64,000 bases of DNA from Athripsodes cinereus (GCA_947579605.1 OX388318.1:9238001-9302000); one strand, 5' to 3'. Shown: positions 45,360 through 57,519, numbered from the stretch's first letter. Notes: generated by a model from the letters alone, not told the origin. A program made the numbers and translations.

Positions 45360-46428
45360 AGATAAAAGTAAAGGCTCTTGATAACATTATATACATAACT
45401 GAAACTTCTGGTTTTACCCTTGCAGTCTTTGGAAAAGAATAAGAATCTTTTTTGAACTTTTTTGAATTCTTCCATAAACCAAAAGTATTCGAAAAATAAC
45501 ACGTTTGAGACATTTAAGACCGTTGATGGATTATGACGTCGATCCTGTATATTTGTCTTTTTTCAAGACACAAAAGAAACGAGTTATGAGTTCATTACTG
45601 GCTACTCCACTTATGGGAGATTCTGTGAAAAGACAGAAAATTTTCTTTTAATCCCAAAAATATTTGTTAAAATCGTACCGTTATTAAATATTGTTTTAAA
45701 CAAACAATCTACGTATTCGAATCATACACATTTTTTATTATTTATTTATTTTGTGCTAATTTTTTTTATAATTTATTTGTGCGTCAACACGGGATCGATA
45801 AATTATTCTTTAACAAAATATAACACGCTGTTGTATTAATTTCTCCAATAGTATATTACATGCCGATGTTAGAGATAAAGAAAGAATTTCTTTTACCGCG
45901 TTCGCAAAATTATTTTAATAATAAATGGTTTTAGGAAGATACAACTGTGAATGCGACAGATTTATAAGTTTGAAAATTTAACGCCGCATGTGGTTCCGGA
46001 AAAAACATGGTTATAATTCTTATCTATTATAATTTACTAATACTTAACACTTAATGACCTTTATGAACTAGATTTGATATGATTATCTTGGTAATTACTT
46101 GTATTGTATTATTCTCATTACCACTGATATACTGTGGTTCATTAAATGATATTTTAAGTTTTCTGAATATTTTGTATGTATTAAACTTTTTGTTATCTAA
46201 GATTACAGTTTGTTCAATACTTGCTTTTTTTGCATTTAGAGTATTTACATAATGAAAGAATTGTTCGTGTGCCATGTTAGATCTCCTCAACGTCATTTAT
46301 CACTCTGGTTTATACTCGTACTTCTCTGTCCTACAATATTTGGAACAGCACATCTGTGATATTTTCATTACATTGATACGTTGTTTTTTCAATCGCGAGT
46401 TGACAAGATGACAAATACAGTGATATAT
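45360..46428. other. AT-rich non-coding DNA with one SINE scrap
   Basis: CTGGCTACTCCACTTATGGG at 45,599-45,618 with GAGATTCTGTG following is the 3' end of another old GTA-tail SINE in plus orientation. The minus frame at 46,051-46,296 is unassigned. Nothing else. Confidence 0.4.
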
Positions 46429-46577
46429 TTAATATTAAAATGATAGAGTTAAACACTGTTACTTTCACTTGTATAAATTTTTATTTTGGCAGAGGGGACT
46501 AAGTCCGAAAGGCCTCTGCCAAAATAAAAATTTATACAAGTGAAAGTAAGTGTTTAACTCTATCATTTTAATATTAA
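46429..46577. repeat. Near-perfect 65-bp-arm hairpin
   Basis: Arms 46,429-46,495 and 46,513-46,577 are reverse complements, with only a 2-nt indel near 46,458. The 17-nt loop GGACTAAGTCCGAAAGG itself contains GGACT/AGTCC. There is no resemblance to the hairpin at 20 kb or to the fold-back MITEs, no clear target duplication and no coding capacity. A transcript would form a long duplex. Confidence 0.9.
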
Positions 46578-47298
46578 TAAAAATGAACTTTCATAAGGTT
46601 ACCACCGAAAAAATAGAATACACAGTGATATAATTTTTGATGTGAATACTAATAAAATCTTTTGTTTTAACATTTACTTCTCACTATACACCATAAGTCA
46701 CTTTAATACCTTTTATAATTTTCGATATGAAACTAAATTTTTCGAATGTTATGTCAAAAATCTATATTTAAAAAGTTGAGCAATAAGTTCATTTCAGTGT
46801 AATGTTAAGATTTATAAACTTTTGTCATGTTTATTACATCATCATTATTAATTTATTTTTTTTATAAAAGTAACATCTAAAATAATCGTTTCATCATTAC
46901 CGTCGTCAAATTAAAAACATAATAAATAAATAAATAATTATAATATAAGATACAACGGTACATAATAATATATAAATGTATGTAAGTATATACATAATAA
47001 TTATTAAGTTACAATATTTCTCGATATAAATTAATAATAGATAGACTACTAACTGGAAAATTACACGCGCTATTGGTGAGATTATCAGTGATAATATATT
47101 TTATAATTATATATATTCCAAACTGAGATCGATAAATTAAACTATACTAGACTATAGTTGAAAACATTACCGAAAGAAGATAAAAGAAACTTCAAATCTC
47201 CGCATAAATAATTTAGTACGTTGGTTAATAATGTTTATTTTCCCTTTATAGAAGATTTAAGAAGGCAAGCAAAAAGTCAATATTATATAATATATTTA
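46578..47298. other. AT-rich non-coding DNA
   Basis: Poly(A/T)-rich, with short AATA tracts around 46,920. Nothing recognised. Confidence 0.4.
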
Positions 47299-47420
47299 TA
47301 CCATTACAACATCTCCCATAAGTTTTCTTCTTCCGTAAGTGCTCTGTTAGGTCCCCCCGACGTTGGCGATCAAACTGGAATAGTATTAATTGTTGAAGGG
47401 TGTTTGTGTAAACACTGAAA
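47299..47420 (-). mobile_element. RTE-like LINE 3' end
   Basis: Minus reading: GATCGCCAACGTCGGGGGGA, CCTAACAGAGCACTTACGGA, AGAAGAAAA, then CTTATGGGAGATGTTGTAAT. The peptide IANVGGT*QSTYGRRR is typical of RTE-like C-termini. The final segment resembles the 3' end shared by RTE-B and the GTA-tail SINE. Confidence 0.55.
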
Positions 47421-47801
47421 ATTCATATTTAATAACTTTAGATAATTAAAACACTGTTATATTTTCACTATATTATTATTTATCTATATCTTGAGAATGC
47501 CCAAAACGTTAAGAGTTTAAATAAATAAAGTAAAAATATAACAATGTTTTAATTATTTATAAGTTATTAAATCTGGCATAGGTTTTTCGGTTCTGCGCTG
47601 CCTAGAACAACTCCTCCACATCTCCCATTTCAGTTCAATCTCGTATATTGCGCAGCCACGATGTTTGCCTTCTACCAGCCCCACTATTTCGCCTGTTATA
47701 ATCTCCCGCAAATTTTACGGGTTTTTAGGTTGATATTTTTTTCTTTCAAGTCAAAATATGTTGAAAATACATTTGCTTTGTGTTTTTTCCATTATTATGA
47801 A

Positions 47802-47954
47802 TCATCATCATCATCATCGCCCTCAACGCTCCTCTCGGGAGCACAGGGCAGAAACCAGCCTCCTCCATTCAGAGCGTCTCTGTGCCAATTGCGTCACCTC
47901 TTTCCACGACATTCCTTGCGCTCTGATATCGTTGTCATAGGAACGGTGTTATGT
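47802..47954 (-). mobile_element. RTE-A LINE, very short 5'-truncated copy
   Basis: Flanked by ATTATTATGAA (47,791-47,801 and 47,955-47,965). In plus reading the ATCATCATCATCATC tail is followed by CGCCCTCAACGCTCCTCTCG and ~120 bp nearly identical to the 38.7-kb copy's end. The CAT repeats translate as a histidine run in one frame, which has no meaning. Confidence 0.9.
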
Positions 47955-48044
47955 ATTATTATGAAGGCAGTTGTTTATTATTTTTGTACTACATTTTATA
48001 TCCCGAGGAGTCTTCTGTAAAGGAAAAGTTTCCCACTATTTTCT

Positions 48045-48240
48045 ACTAATTTTTAATGTCCTTTAAGATTCAGATATTCGTAAAACATCACGTTCAAGAC
48101 ATTTAATATCTTCAGTTTAGCGATGAGATATGCCACCCATCCCGATTGTCTTAACTTTTATAAGAATGGATATAATAACTTGCACGTCCAGCTGTTTCGC
48201 TGACTACCCCACTTGTGGGAGACGCCATGATGGTATCAAT
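48045..48240 (+). mobile_element. GTA-tail SINE, intermediate-age copy
   Basis: GTCCTTTAAGATTCAGATAT, GACATTTAATATCTTCAG, TTTAGCGATGAGATATGCCA, CACCCATCCCGATTGTC, GACTACCCCACTTGTGGG and GACGCCATGATGGTATCAA follow the family order in plus orientation. Confidence 0.8.
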
Positions 48241-49122
48241 GAATAAATTAACTATATTTTTCTTCCAATTCAAAGTTCTTTCTTCTTATTATTTATTTGA
48301 TAATTACTACTGCTCAAAGACGGGTTTAAAGCTACTAATTCAATAATAATAACAACTTATTACGTGTGTACTACATTTTATTGTTGATAAATAAATAAAT
48401 TATTATCGAGTATCAAAACCAAATTGCTATTTTTTCTATTCGATCAACGCAAGGCGTCAATATGGCCTGTAGTGTTCCCGTTATTTTAGTTTTTGATAGT
48501 GCATAGTGTTAATAATATATTAATTATTTGATCTCGTCTCGTGCTAGTTTCACAGTTCACTGTTGCGTACGCCAAGTTTTTTTTTATCATTTCATTCTTC
48601 TTTGAATTCTTTAATAAACTAGTACGATCTTAATTAATAAATCACCGTTGCCTAGGGATGTGACTGTATGATTTTGATTAATTATTTATGTATTGATTTA
48701 ATCATCAAATATACCTAAGTACTTATATAATTATGTTTATAAATAAGTAAATATATTGAATAGGTAACTGTTTCTTGCGTATTTTCTCATTACTCATGCT
48801 CTACTGAAAGAATTGTTTAGCCCAGTATAAAGAAATCTATTCCATATATAAAATCTTATTAAAACTATTAAGATATATAAAAATACGTCATTATTTTAGT
48901 ACTTCGGCAAAATTGTTCTTAGTTTTAATTGTTTACCTGAAACGCAAAAATAAGATTCGATGACAAAATCAAGTAAATACTAAATCATAATTATGAGAAA
49001 GAAAGACTATCCCACTAAACATAGGTTCATTCGGTACCCTACATATGAAAAGTTATGAATGCGATTCCATTCACCCTTTAATGCTTATAGAAATAATTCT
49101 CCTTTATCTTAATTCTATCTTA
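48241..49122. other. AT-rich non-coding DNA
   Basis: Nothing recognised. Confidence 0.4.
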
Positions 49123-49192
49123 CCTCTTCCCGTAATTTCCCCAGTGATCTAATGTCGTTGTTCTAATTACGGTGTATATTGTGAAAAAAATT
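49123..49192 (-). mobile_element. RTE-A LINE, old internal scrap
   Basis: Plus reading TTACCTCTTCCCG, ATCTAATGTCGTTGTTCTAA and ACGGTGTATATTGTGAAA match in order the CACCTCTTCCCACGACATTC...CGTTGTCATAGGAACGGTGT block of RTE-A. Confidence 0.6.
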
Positions 49193-51083
49193 ATATCTTA
49201 GACATTGTGGACCTTGTTGAGAACAAGCTATGAATTAGATAAAAAAAAAATTAAGCGTTTTTAACACCCATACTTGACACACCACGCCCGACATTCATCA
49301 TGTTTTATTTTTTTTATTCTTTCACTATACAGCCAGCAATAATGACAGATGTTTACACTATTTGCAAAGTGTATCTCTATAAAATAATATGTCTTGTCTT
49401 TTTTGTTGTGAACATTACATACAAAGAGTTGATTAACTTCTTGCCTATAATTAACCTTTTAGACACCAGAAGAATTTAAAATTGTTACTACTATGCAAAA
49501 CCAAGCATGAATATTTATACAGTGTTTTCTACACTATGCAAATTCGCAGAAATGTTAGGTATATTATAGAGTTGTGTTGGAAGTCAAAACAAGAAAATGT
49601 AAAACTTCGTTCTTTTTATTCAATAAATCTGTAAAAAAAACATGGCATTATTTTATGAATTGAAAACATTTTCCATATCGATGTACAAATTAGCAGTTCG
49701 TAGAGTTTTGAATACCTCCATATTTATTATTTATGTTTTGTTCTTAATCGAGCACGTGCCTCCTTTTCTTAGTTCTTTAGATTCGTCGATTGACTGTTGA
49801 GAAATAATTTGAATTTTTCACACCTTTTACTTACCCATCTTCCCTGAGCGAATCCATAATTGATTACTTTGAATAAAAAAAAATGATGATTCATCTTGCG
49901 GGAAATACTAGTAAAGCAAAATATAAAGAACTGTGTGTCACACTTGATTTGATGCTATGATATTGACGTAAATTTTCTTACTTTTCCAACACATATACCC
50001 ATGCTCAGCATCTTAAAAAAAAACTCTTTGATATCATTTATTGATGAGCCCACTTTATCCCTATCATTAAAGGGGTTAAATTCTACATATTATCATATGG
50101 GTAAACCTGTTAGAAAATCAAGATATTGGGATGAAAACTTGTTAGAATATTTCGTTTAAATCAGATAACGTTATGACTGCTTGTTTTGCGAACTTAAAAT
50201 GAACACGTTACTCGAATTCTTTTATTATTTTGTTTTATAGAAACTAATAAATCAAAACGGTTGAGAGAAATACAAAATAAATTAAAATTTATAAGTAGCC
50301 TTTTAGTTCTCCTTGATTTTTATTGCTGGTTTTAATTAATAATTTCTACTTCAATAAAATCATATAAAATCCGAATAATCCTATAACTTTTACCTACAAT
50401 AATTATAGTGATAATCTCGCCACTGCACATCATCACATTTTTTCTTGTGTATATTGCTTTATTTTGTTTGTTATATGAATGATGATGTGCAAGAAGAATA
50501 AAATAAATAAATACTTATAATCTTCAATACAAAATATTTTGAATAATCTCGTTGGTCAAATATCACTTGAATAAAATCAGTCTCACTGACAGCGATACTA
50601 ATTGAAAATATTATCTCTAATCTGCGGAATCCCATTCACTATCAGTACCTACATATTATAATTATATGAAGAGCTATTTGGCACGTTCCTGTTAATACTT
50701 ACAAAACATAATACGAATATTATATTTACATCCAATATTATTGTTATTTATATTTGATCGATCCGATCCAATTATTGGCAGTTTGTAATAGGTATATTGT
50801 AATGTGATAGAGTGATCTACATACAATGGTTTGTTTTTTATTCGCTGTTAATATAATCGTTCACTTTAAATAGGCGTATAATTTCGGTTATTCTCCTAGT
50901 AAACACAAGAGATTTAAGCAACGGGGTTTTAATAAAAAAAAAACTAGCTTGCTATTAAAACTAAAACTAAAAAAATATTAAACAATAAATATTTCTTTTA
51001 TCAGAAACTCAATGCTAATAATTCCTATCATTCATATATTTTGTCGAATGAGACATTATATTTTGTAGACTTACTTACACTAT
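49193..51083. other. AT-rich non-coding DNA
   Basis: An inverted pair TGCACATCATCA (50,425) and TGATGATGTGCA (50,480) encloses ~43 bp, followed by AATAAAATAAATAAATA; it may be an old LINE 3' end. No other feature. Confidence 0.35.
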
Positions 51084-51312
51084 GACGGCCGGTGTGGCGC
51101 GGAGGTAACGCTCTTGCCTTTGAGTCGCGAGGACCCGGGTTCGATTCCCGACCAGGGCGAAGTGAAGAATGACCTTTTTCAAATTGTCCTGGGTCTGGGT
51201 GTTACGTGTATATGTGTTTAGTGCATTGTATATGTGTGTATCGTCGCGTTAGTACCCATAATACAAGATTCATGTCTTAGTTTGGGACTAGCTCGATCTG
51301 TGTGAATTGTCT
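51084..51312 (+). mobile_element. tRNA-derived SINE (family 1), full-length
   Basis: Begins GACGGCCGGTGTGGCGCGGA with A-box-like start, then GGGTTCGATTCCCGACC (B-box-like), then CCTGGGTCTGGGTGTTACG, ATCGTCGCGTTAGTACCCAT, and ends TGTGTGAATTGTCTA. This is the best copy for defining the family. The tRNA of origin is not determinable by eye. Confidence 0.9.
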
Positions 51313-51439
51313 ATTTATGTATGTCTACAAATTCATCGCTAAGAAACTGTTTAATATGAAACGTTTACTCAAATAAAACAAAGTATATAATTATTTACCC
51401 ATCGTTTAATATCATGTAAATATTGGAGCAGCCTGTGCT

Positions 51440-51580
51440 TTATAATAATAAATATAATAATATTAATAAACTTTATTGCACAAAAAATCAACATAAGAAA
51501 ATATTCAATTTAAACTACACAATAAATTTTGTGCAATGGGCGAGTTTATCGCAGAAGCTCGATATCTTCCAACTGGTCCC
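51440..51580 (-). mobile_element. LINE 3' end, AATAAAG with TATTAT tail
   Basis: In plus reading the tail ATAATAATATTAATAAAC is followed by TTTATTGCACAAAAAATCAA, AATTTTGTGCAATGGGCGAG, TTTATCGCAGAAGCTCGATA and TCTTCCAACTG. The motif TTTTGTGCAAT flanking an inverted TTGCACAAAA gives a small hairpin, a feature of the 3'UTR in all copies. 5'-truncated, non-coding. Confidence 0.75.
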
Positions 51581-52559
51581 ATCTTCATGTTATAAACATA
51601 CCTACCTAAACATTATAATGTTCATTCAACCAAATATTAAGATTTTTTTACCTAATTCCTTATCCAAAAAACCTTTATAATATTTTATAACAAAAGTCAC
51701 CTTTAATTTCCAAAAACGACTATAATAATTTGTGTTTAAGAATAAGTCACAACATTATGAAATTAATGTGACATGATTTAATGTTACAATGGAATAATTC
51801 ATGAATTGTATTATAATAATTTAGTGACACAAGTCATGAGCTGTGTAAATAAGGTTTGACTACAACCTATTTAAATTATGTCGGTATTTATTCAACTATT
51901 TCACGACTATTTACATTCATTCTAACTATTTACTGCTATACGTCAATATTTATCTACTTTGTTACAATATCACGCAATTTGTGAATATATTATTATCATC
52001 AGTTTGTATTTGAAACCATACTATTCGAAATAATTTCTTTATTTATTAATTTCTGTATGACATTTTAAGTATTTTATTATTATTATTATTTGTGTTTGAT
52101 TTCAAGCCGCCAGTAATGTACTTCATAACAGTGGCGTTCTTTCCATGCATGCAAAAAATGTACCACGAGCGTAATGTTGACTAGCCAAACGAGAACGGGT
52201 GCGAATAGAAACAAAGTACGTGCAGGAGCCAAGGAGTATATTTGCCAACTAATATATGAAAAATTGTAACATCACTAATGCATCGCTACATAGTATATAA
52301 CAGTATTACAAGTGAACATATATGTACCCAATTTAGCCAATTTATAATAAATATTTTTTATGTGATTTAACACATAATATAAAAGTATGTTTTCAATACA
52401 ATACCGACGCATACCTTAATAACTGCATGCATTACCTATTTCAGAAATTTTTAGACTCAAGGTACACTGATTAATGGTATCTTAAATTTCATTCCCCGTA
52501 TTATTTCATTTCTAATAGATAATAAGTGATATTTTTCAGTATGAATATTTGGATTTATA
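51581..52559. other. AT-rich non-coding DNA
   Basis: A GC-richer patch at 52,120-52,240 (CACGAGCGTAATGTTGACTA, GAACGGGTGCG) is unidentified; it holds no long frame. Nothing else. Confidence 0.35.
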
Positions 52560-52690
52560 ATAGACCCTAATTCACCCGAGATCCCCTCACAATAAGCAAT
52601 CTGCTCCTCGTATGGTGGAGTATGTTGGCGTAGAATAGAACCCGGGATATTTCGATTGAATATCCGAGGCTCTACCGATCATTATTTCAA
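52560..52690 (-). mobile_element. tRNA-SINE-like relic
   Basis: Minus reading GATCGGTAGAGCCTCGGATA and CCCGGGTTCTATTCTACG has A-box- and B-box-like segments at the right distance, reminiscent of SINE family 2 (CGGTAGCC..TAGAGTCTCGG...GGTTCGATCCC). The downstream body does not match either family. Confidence 0.4.
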
Positions 52691-55105
52691 AATGTCTTAT
52701 ATTCATTACGAAAACATGACCAATTTGAAAATCCATGCATCAATCCATCATTTTCCTTCATGCATAAAACATATGGCATGAAGGAATGTGTTTCTTAGGT
52801 ACTAATGTATAATACTTTGTCTTTGTTTTTAAAAAAAGTTTAACTATTGTAATAAGAATTGTATACTTAATAGTTGTAAATCTGTAATGCAGTTTAACCA
52901 TTCATACAGTATATATCTGTCCCATACACAAGTTTTTAACTTCAAATGGGACAGTAAAATATATATTATTATTATTATTTTATTATTTATTTATTCATCA
53001 TCATTATAAAACATTTAAAAATACATATGGACAGAAATAATACACACAATCACAAAGCAAAGACAATGCATCATCCTACTCAACCCGCATTCGTGATTTA
53101 ACCTTTTGCTATATAATACCAAGCCCACAAGTTTGTTATATATATAATTGTGTTATATAAGTTAACATTTTGTAAATCAAAATTGTAATGTATGTTTATT
53201 TAAAATAAATATAAAAAAAAGTTTAGCTAACTAACTATGTAACTAGTAATAAGAATTGAAAAAAAAAATAGTCCAGCCACTGCTTCATAGATATCTATAC
53301 TCAACAACGAAACAGAGCGGTGTAGAAGAATTTGCATAAATACAACATAAATTGTTTTACTTGTTGGTAAGATAAATAATTGTGTTTTTCGTTCATAATG
53401 TTTTATTAGAGTATCTCTAGAGTCAAGTGCGGTAGAACTTCTAATCTTTTGCGGTTGTATTTTGCATGTTGCTCTTTGTAGAAGAAAATACGTGTTATCT
53501 CGCTTTAGGAGATATTTATTTTAAATTAAAACCATAATAATGTCTTAGCAGGATAAAAATCAGCTGTTTCTCACGCTACTTTAAGAGCTTTGGTGGCAAA
53601 ATTTGTGACTCAATTTATTACAACTTTAGAGAAATTATTGTCCTGATTAAGTCTGAATATATAAAAAAGCGTTTTTTTAAGTTTCATGTCGCTTCTTTAC
53701 AAGCATTAAAAAACGATCCTTTTAAAACTGTGTAGCTAAAATATATTGTGATATATTATGAAAATCTCAACGATTTACTGGAATTTTGGTTCTATACAAA
53801 TATGTTAAAAAGTATATTAAAGCCTTAAAAGCTTGGAATTGATTACAAGTTCATGACAACCAATTCATGAGACGCTGATTTAAATTCACTTCTTTGAAAT
53901 TTTAAGCAGTTTTTATTCAAGTTAAGAATACTTGTAGTATGTTTAAAAATCTCGATCATTTTTACCAGAAAAAAGTCTTAAAAATACTGAATATTGCTGC
54001 CTCCTTCATCGCATAATATTATTATTATTATTTCCAATGCACTTATAATTGATATGCAATTAGAGTGATCTCTGCACGACTCAAACGTATTCATCACTCT
54101 TGTATCAGTCGCATGAAATAACAAGACTTAATCAATATTTATTAGCATAGTGTTCCTGAGATGATAAAGACATTATTTCTGCAACGGTACTCAACAGCTC
54201 TGTGATTATGCGACATTGACATAAACGACAAGTACCTACCTACATCTTATTGAATGGAATATTACATTTCAAAATCTTTTCAGTGAGAAACTATTTACTT
54301 ACTTAACATTTCTGTCCACTACTAAGCATAGGTTTCGCTTATAACACCCGGTAGTAGAAATAGCACCCTGTTTATTATGGTCAATTTATTTTTTAGTTAC
54401 GCTACTGCTCAATTTTGCCAATATTATATTAATTTTGGCTTAATTTCAAAATTTGATATGTCCCTTAGATAATAATTTTATATTTGGTAAACTGATAGGA
54501 AATTAAAAAGTGAATTATGATACTTCCATCTTCATTTCCAACGAATTATCAACTTTTCATACTCTTTGATAAATTTCTTTGAAACTCGGTAAGTAATATA
54601 AGTAATAACCAAACATGAAAATTCAATTATGATTACTTGGAGTAACTAAACGAATTATTAAACCGACTAAACCGTAAAAGTTTCAGTTTGTAACAAAATT
54701 ATTTCATCATCCCAAAGTCTTTCTCAAACAGATTAAAAATAATACTTTTTTATTTCATCATTTACGCAACCATACTATGTATGAAAAATATAAAATTTTC
54801 AATCCATCAATGACATATGATAAATTTTTAATAGATTGTGTCTTGGAACTTTACACTACACTTTTTGTGGTACTTTAATTATTGTATTAAAAACAATTCA
54901 ATTCATTCACTTGATTAAATATAATGTCAGTATAATATGTGTATAAACGGCTCGGGATCGAAGAAAATGGAAAAATGGGGATACAGTCCAGAAGTGGGTG
55001 TGAATAGGAAGAGAAGAATTTTGACACATGGATTCAGAAATAACGTAACAATTTGTCTAGGAAAAATATAATTAACACTTTTATGCACTTATAATACCAT
55101 TCATT
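52691..55105. other. AT-rich non-coding DNA
   Basis: 52,965-52,995 is a TTA/TTTA simple repeat. 53,140-53,220 ends in AAATAAATATAAAAAAAA and resembles a LINE 3' end. AAGTTTA...GTAATAAGAATTG occurs on both sides (52,835 and 53,219) and may be its target region. No exon seen. Confidence 0.35.
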
Positions 55106-55205
55106 TATAATAATAATAATAGAAATCTTTATTGCACAAAGAGAAAATAAACAATTTAAACCAGACAAATAAATTTTTGTGCAATAGGCGAGTTTATCGC
55201 CCATT
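55106..55205 (-). mobile_element. LINE 3' end (family of 51,440)
   Basis: In plus reading TAATAATAATAATAG is followed by AAATCTTTATTGCACAAAGA and TTTTTGTGCAATAGGCGAG, TTTATCGCCC. Same order as the 51.4-kb copy, shorter by truncation. Confidence 0.7.
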
Positions 55206-56415
55206 TTTAATTTATCTATATATATTACTTATTTTTTCAACAGACTTTCTCGATAAACCCCACGATTTCATTACACAAATTCAATAAAGTTTTATGAAAA
55301 AAATAAATGTGGCTGGATAACTTCTTCAAGAATAATATGTAGGTATTGTAGGGTTTTTCTATTAAACAATTATATTACCATAGTTTATGAATGAATCCGA
55401 GTAGAATTAATCATATTCAATGCATCAATTAGTGTCATATTATTACTTTGTATTGCTAAAACATGATGAGAATAATAATTTTATTACATAATCTTCCATA
55501 CACAACGTCATAAACCAACTGTACATCAATCAGAACCAACACTAACTTCCTTACAACTTCAAGTATTCACAGCTAGTTAGTATAGGTACCTACTACTAAA
55601 AGTCTAGCTGTCTTTCTCTAGGCTAGGAATGAACCTATAAAGTCCATCTTGTACTTACTTTACTAGTTTAGTACTGTACTAACGACACCGTTATCCTAGT
55701 TCCCTAACTCATACACGTCTACTGTCATAATACATAACATCTATCTCTTGCTTTTCCCCATAATTTACAGTTGGAACAGATCTCCGCTGAATGATACGCG
55801 TACTTAAAGATGAGAGATGACGTGCCGTACTTGCGACATAATAATATGCATTGATCTATTTGCGTCAATTAGAAACATTGTTTTTATTTTCCTACCGTTA
55901 AAAAAAATCTCTTTGTGCTATAAGGCATGTGCACATGGAATAAAAATATTTGGTGTGTAAAGGATGTTCGATTCGAATGGTTCATGTTTTAAAATCACAT
56001 TAATAAATATTGTAAAATTTCGATATATTTTCTGAATAAATCACGTGTTTGCGATAAACTTGCACTCTTTGTGTTCATTGTATTTAATATCAAATTTTGT
56101 ATGATCAATTTATAGTAAAGAATAAACAAATACTTAATCATCAACCTCTTTGCATTTCCATTTGGATCGAAATATATCAAATTTCATTGTAGTTAGATAT
56201 ATTTATAGTTAAAGGCGTTCTAATTTAGTAAATGTAATTAAAAAGAACAATTTTATTACAACTTATTATAAAGTCTACTTGAGAAAAACGTCTGTTCAAA
56301 ACACTGAATGATAATATTCTTTACAATTTTAAATTACTTAACAATTTGTTGCTTGATTAGAAAATGAGTTTAATTCACAATGTATTTAAATTATCACTTG
56401 ATATTTATATGTAGA
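55206..56415. other. AT-rich non-coding DNA
   Basis: Nothing recognised. Confidence 0.4.
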
Positions 56416-56457
56416 TCTGCGACCGGTTTCGATACGCTAGTACCATTCACGAGCAGA
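56416..56457 (-). ncRNA. Degenerate hammerhead-ribozyme fold, Penelope-like remnant
   Basis: Minus reading: stem I TCTGC (56,453-56,457) with GCAGA (56,416-56,420); an 8-nt segment TCGTGAAT where CUGAUGA is expected; stem II GGTAC/GTATC with loop TAGC (56,431-56,444); GAAA (56,427-56,430); self-complementary stem III ACCGGT (56,422-56,427); C at 56,421 at the cleavage position. The geometry matches the minimal hammerheads of Penelope-like elements, but the catalytic CUGAUGA box is mutated, so it should be inactive. Confidence 0.35.
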
Positions 56458-56512
56458 ATATAAACTGAGTGCAAAAACAAAAGAAGGGTTCGTTAGAGAG
56501 TTATGTGTGGCT

Positions 56513-56585
56513 AGTGGGTAGTGGGGTGGGGGTGGAAGTATTATTAGAAAAAGATTGGAGGTGGGAGGAATCAGGGAAAGAAAAC
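56513..56585 (+). repeat. Purine-rich, G-rich tract
   Basis: GTGGGTAGTGGGGTGGGGGT and the following GGAGGTGGGAGGAATCAGGG give strong G-over-C strand asymmetry, unique in the window. It could fold into a G-quadruplex (three runs of at least three G within 20 nt, more runs nearby). No coding frame. Confidence 0.6.
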
Positions 56586-56969
56586 ATTGAAAGTAGGGGA
56601 TATTTTTGTGGTGCTATTATTTTATTAACAATTTGTTGCTATTGAAAATTCGTTGAATGGATTTTATTATTAGGGTTGTTGATAACTTCAAGGACTCACT
56701 GACTTGGCGTAACTGTATCTCGGCGATTTTCTAGCTTACAGTCATTTCTAGATCCAAGAAATAGGTACGCGTTGGTAAATACGAGCGAAATCATTATTTG
56801 TATAGGTAATTGTAATTATTAGTTTTAGACAGGAATTTAGCTGTTTGCTGGTCATAGATATCTATTACAGGTTTTATTTCCTTTAATCACTCTAAGATTT
56901 CAATATAACAGTAATAAATTAATCATTAAATGAATGATTTGCAATCACGTAAGAAAAACAAATAGTAAG
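56586..56969. other. Non-coding DNA
   Basis: Nothing recognised. Confidence 0.4.
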
Positions 56970-56971
56970 TA

Positions 56972-57517
56972 AAGTCGATACCGCTTAATTGGGACACATC
57001 GGGACTTGGGCATTTTGTCCCAATTAAGCGAAATTCATATTTTTTCAATTTTTTTTTCTTTTGGTTTTGGCAACTAAAGCCATTTACCAGTAGGTAATAC
57101 ACATATAAAATTAAACAATGCATATTTCTTACAATAATTTTATTTTATAAACTCTTGGAAACTGTAAATTACATATAAGTAATATAAATTATCATATAAA
57201 TTACAAATATGTAATAAGTATAAATTAAAAAAAAACCTTATTAAAAAAAATAATGGGTAGGTGTATACAATTTAATTCAATGCAAAAATGTGTCAACAGT
57301 AGTCTGTATTTTGTTTTTGTAACATTTCTTTGTACATATTTTTTCTTGAGAATATGTGTAACATAATATGTGCTGCGATCTTAAATTTACTGTCCCAATT
57401 AAGCGGACTGTTGTCCCAATTAAACATAAAAATTTACTTTTGGTTTTCTCGGTTTGGTTTCTGTTCTTTGAGAGTTGTCCCAAATAAGCGGCTGTCCCAA
57501 TTAAGCGGAATCGACTG
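56972..57517. mobile_element. Pogo-like MITE with iterated GTCCCAATTAAGCG sites
   Basis: The left end AAGTCGATACCGCTTAATTG and the right end CAATTAAGCGGAATCGACTG are inverted repeats, and TA flanks both sides (56,970-56,971, 57,518-57,519). GTCCCAATTAAGCG or a close variant appears six times, at both subterminal regions and in both orientations, as expected for transposase-binding sites. It lacks a transposase. It is unrelated in sequence to the element at 1206-2393. Confidence 0.8.
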
Positions 57518-57519
57518 TA

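Noticed and set aside
47758..47940. Open frame with a run of five histidines
   Set aside because: The run comes from the CAT-type tail of an RTE-A copy read in another frame; no protein is implied.
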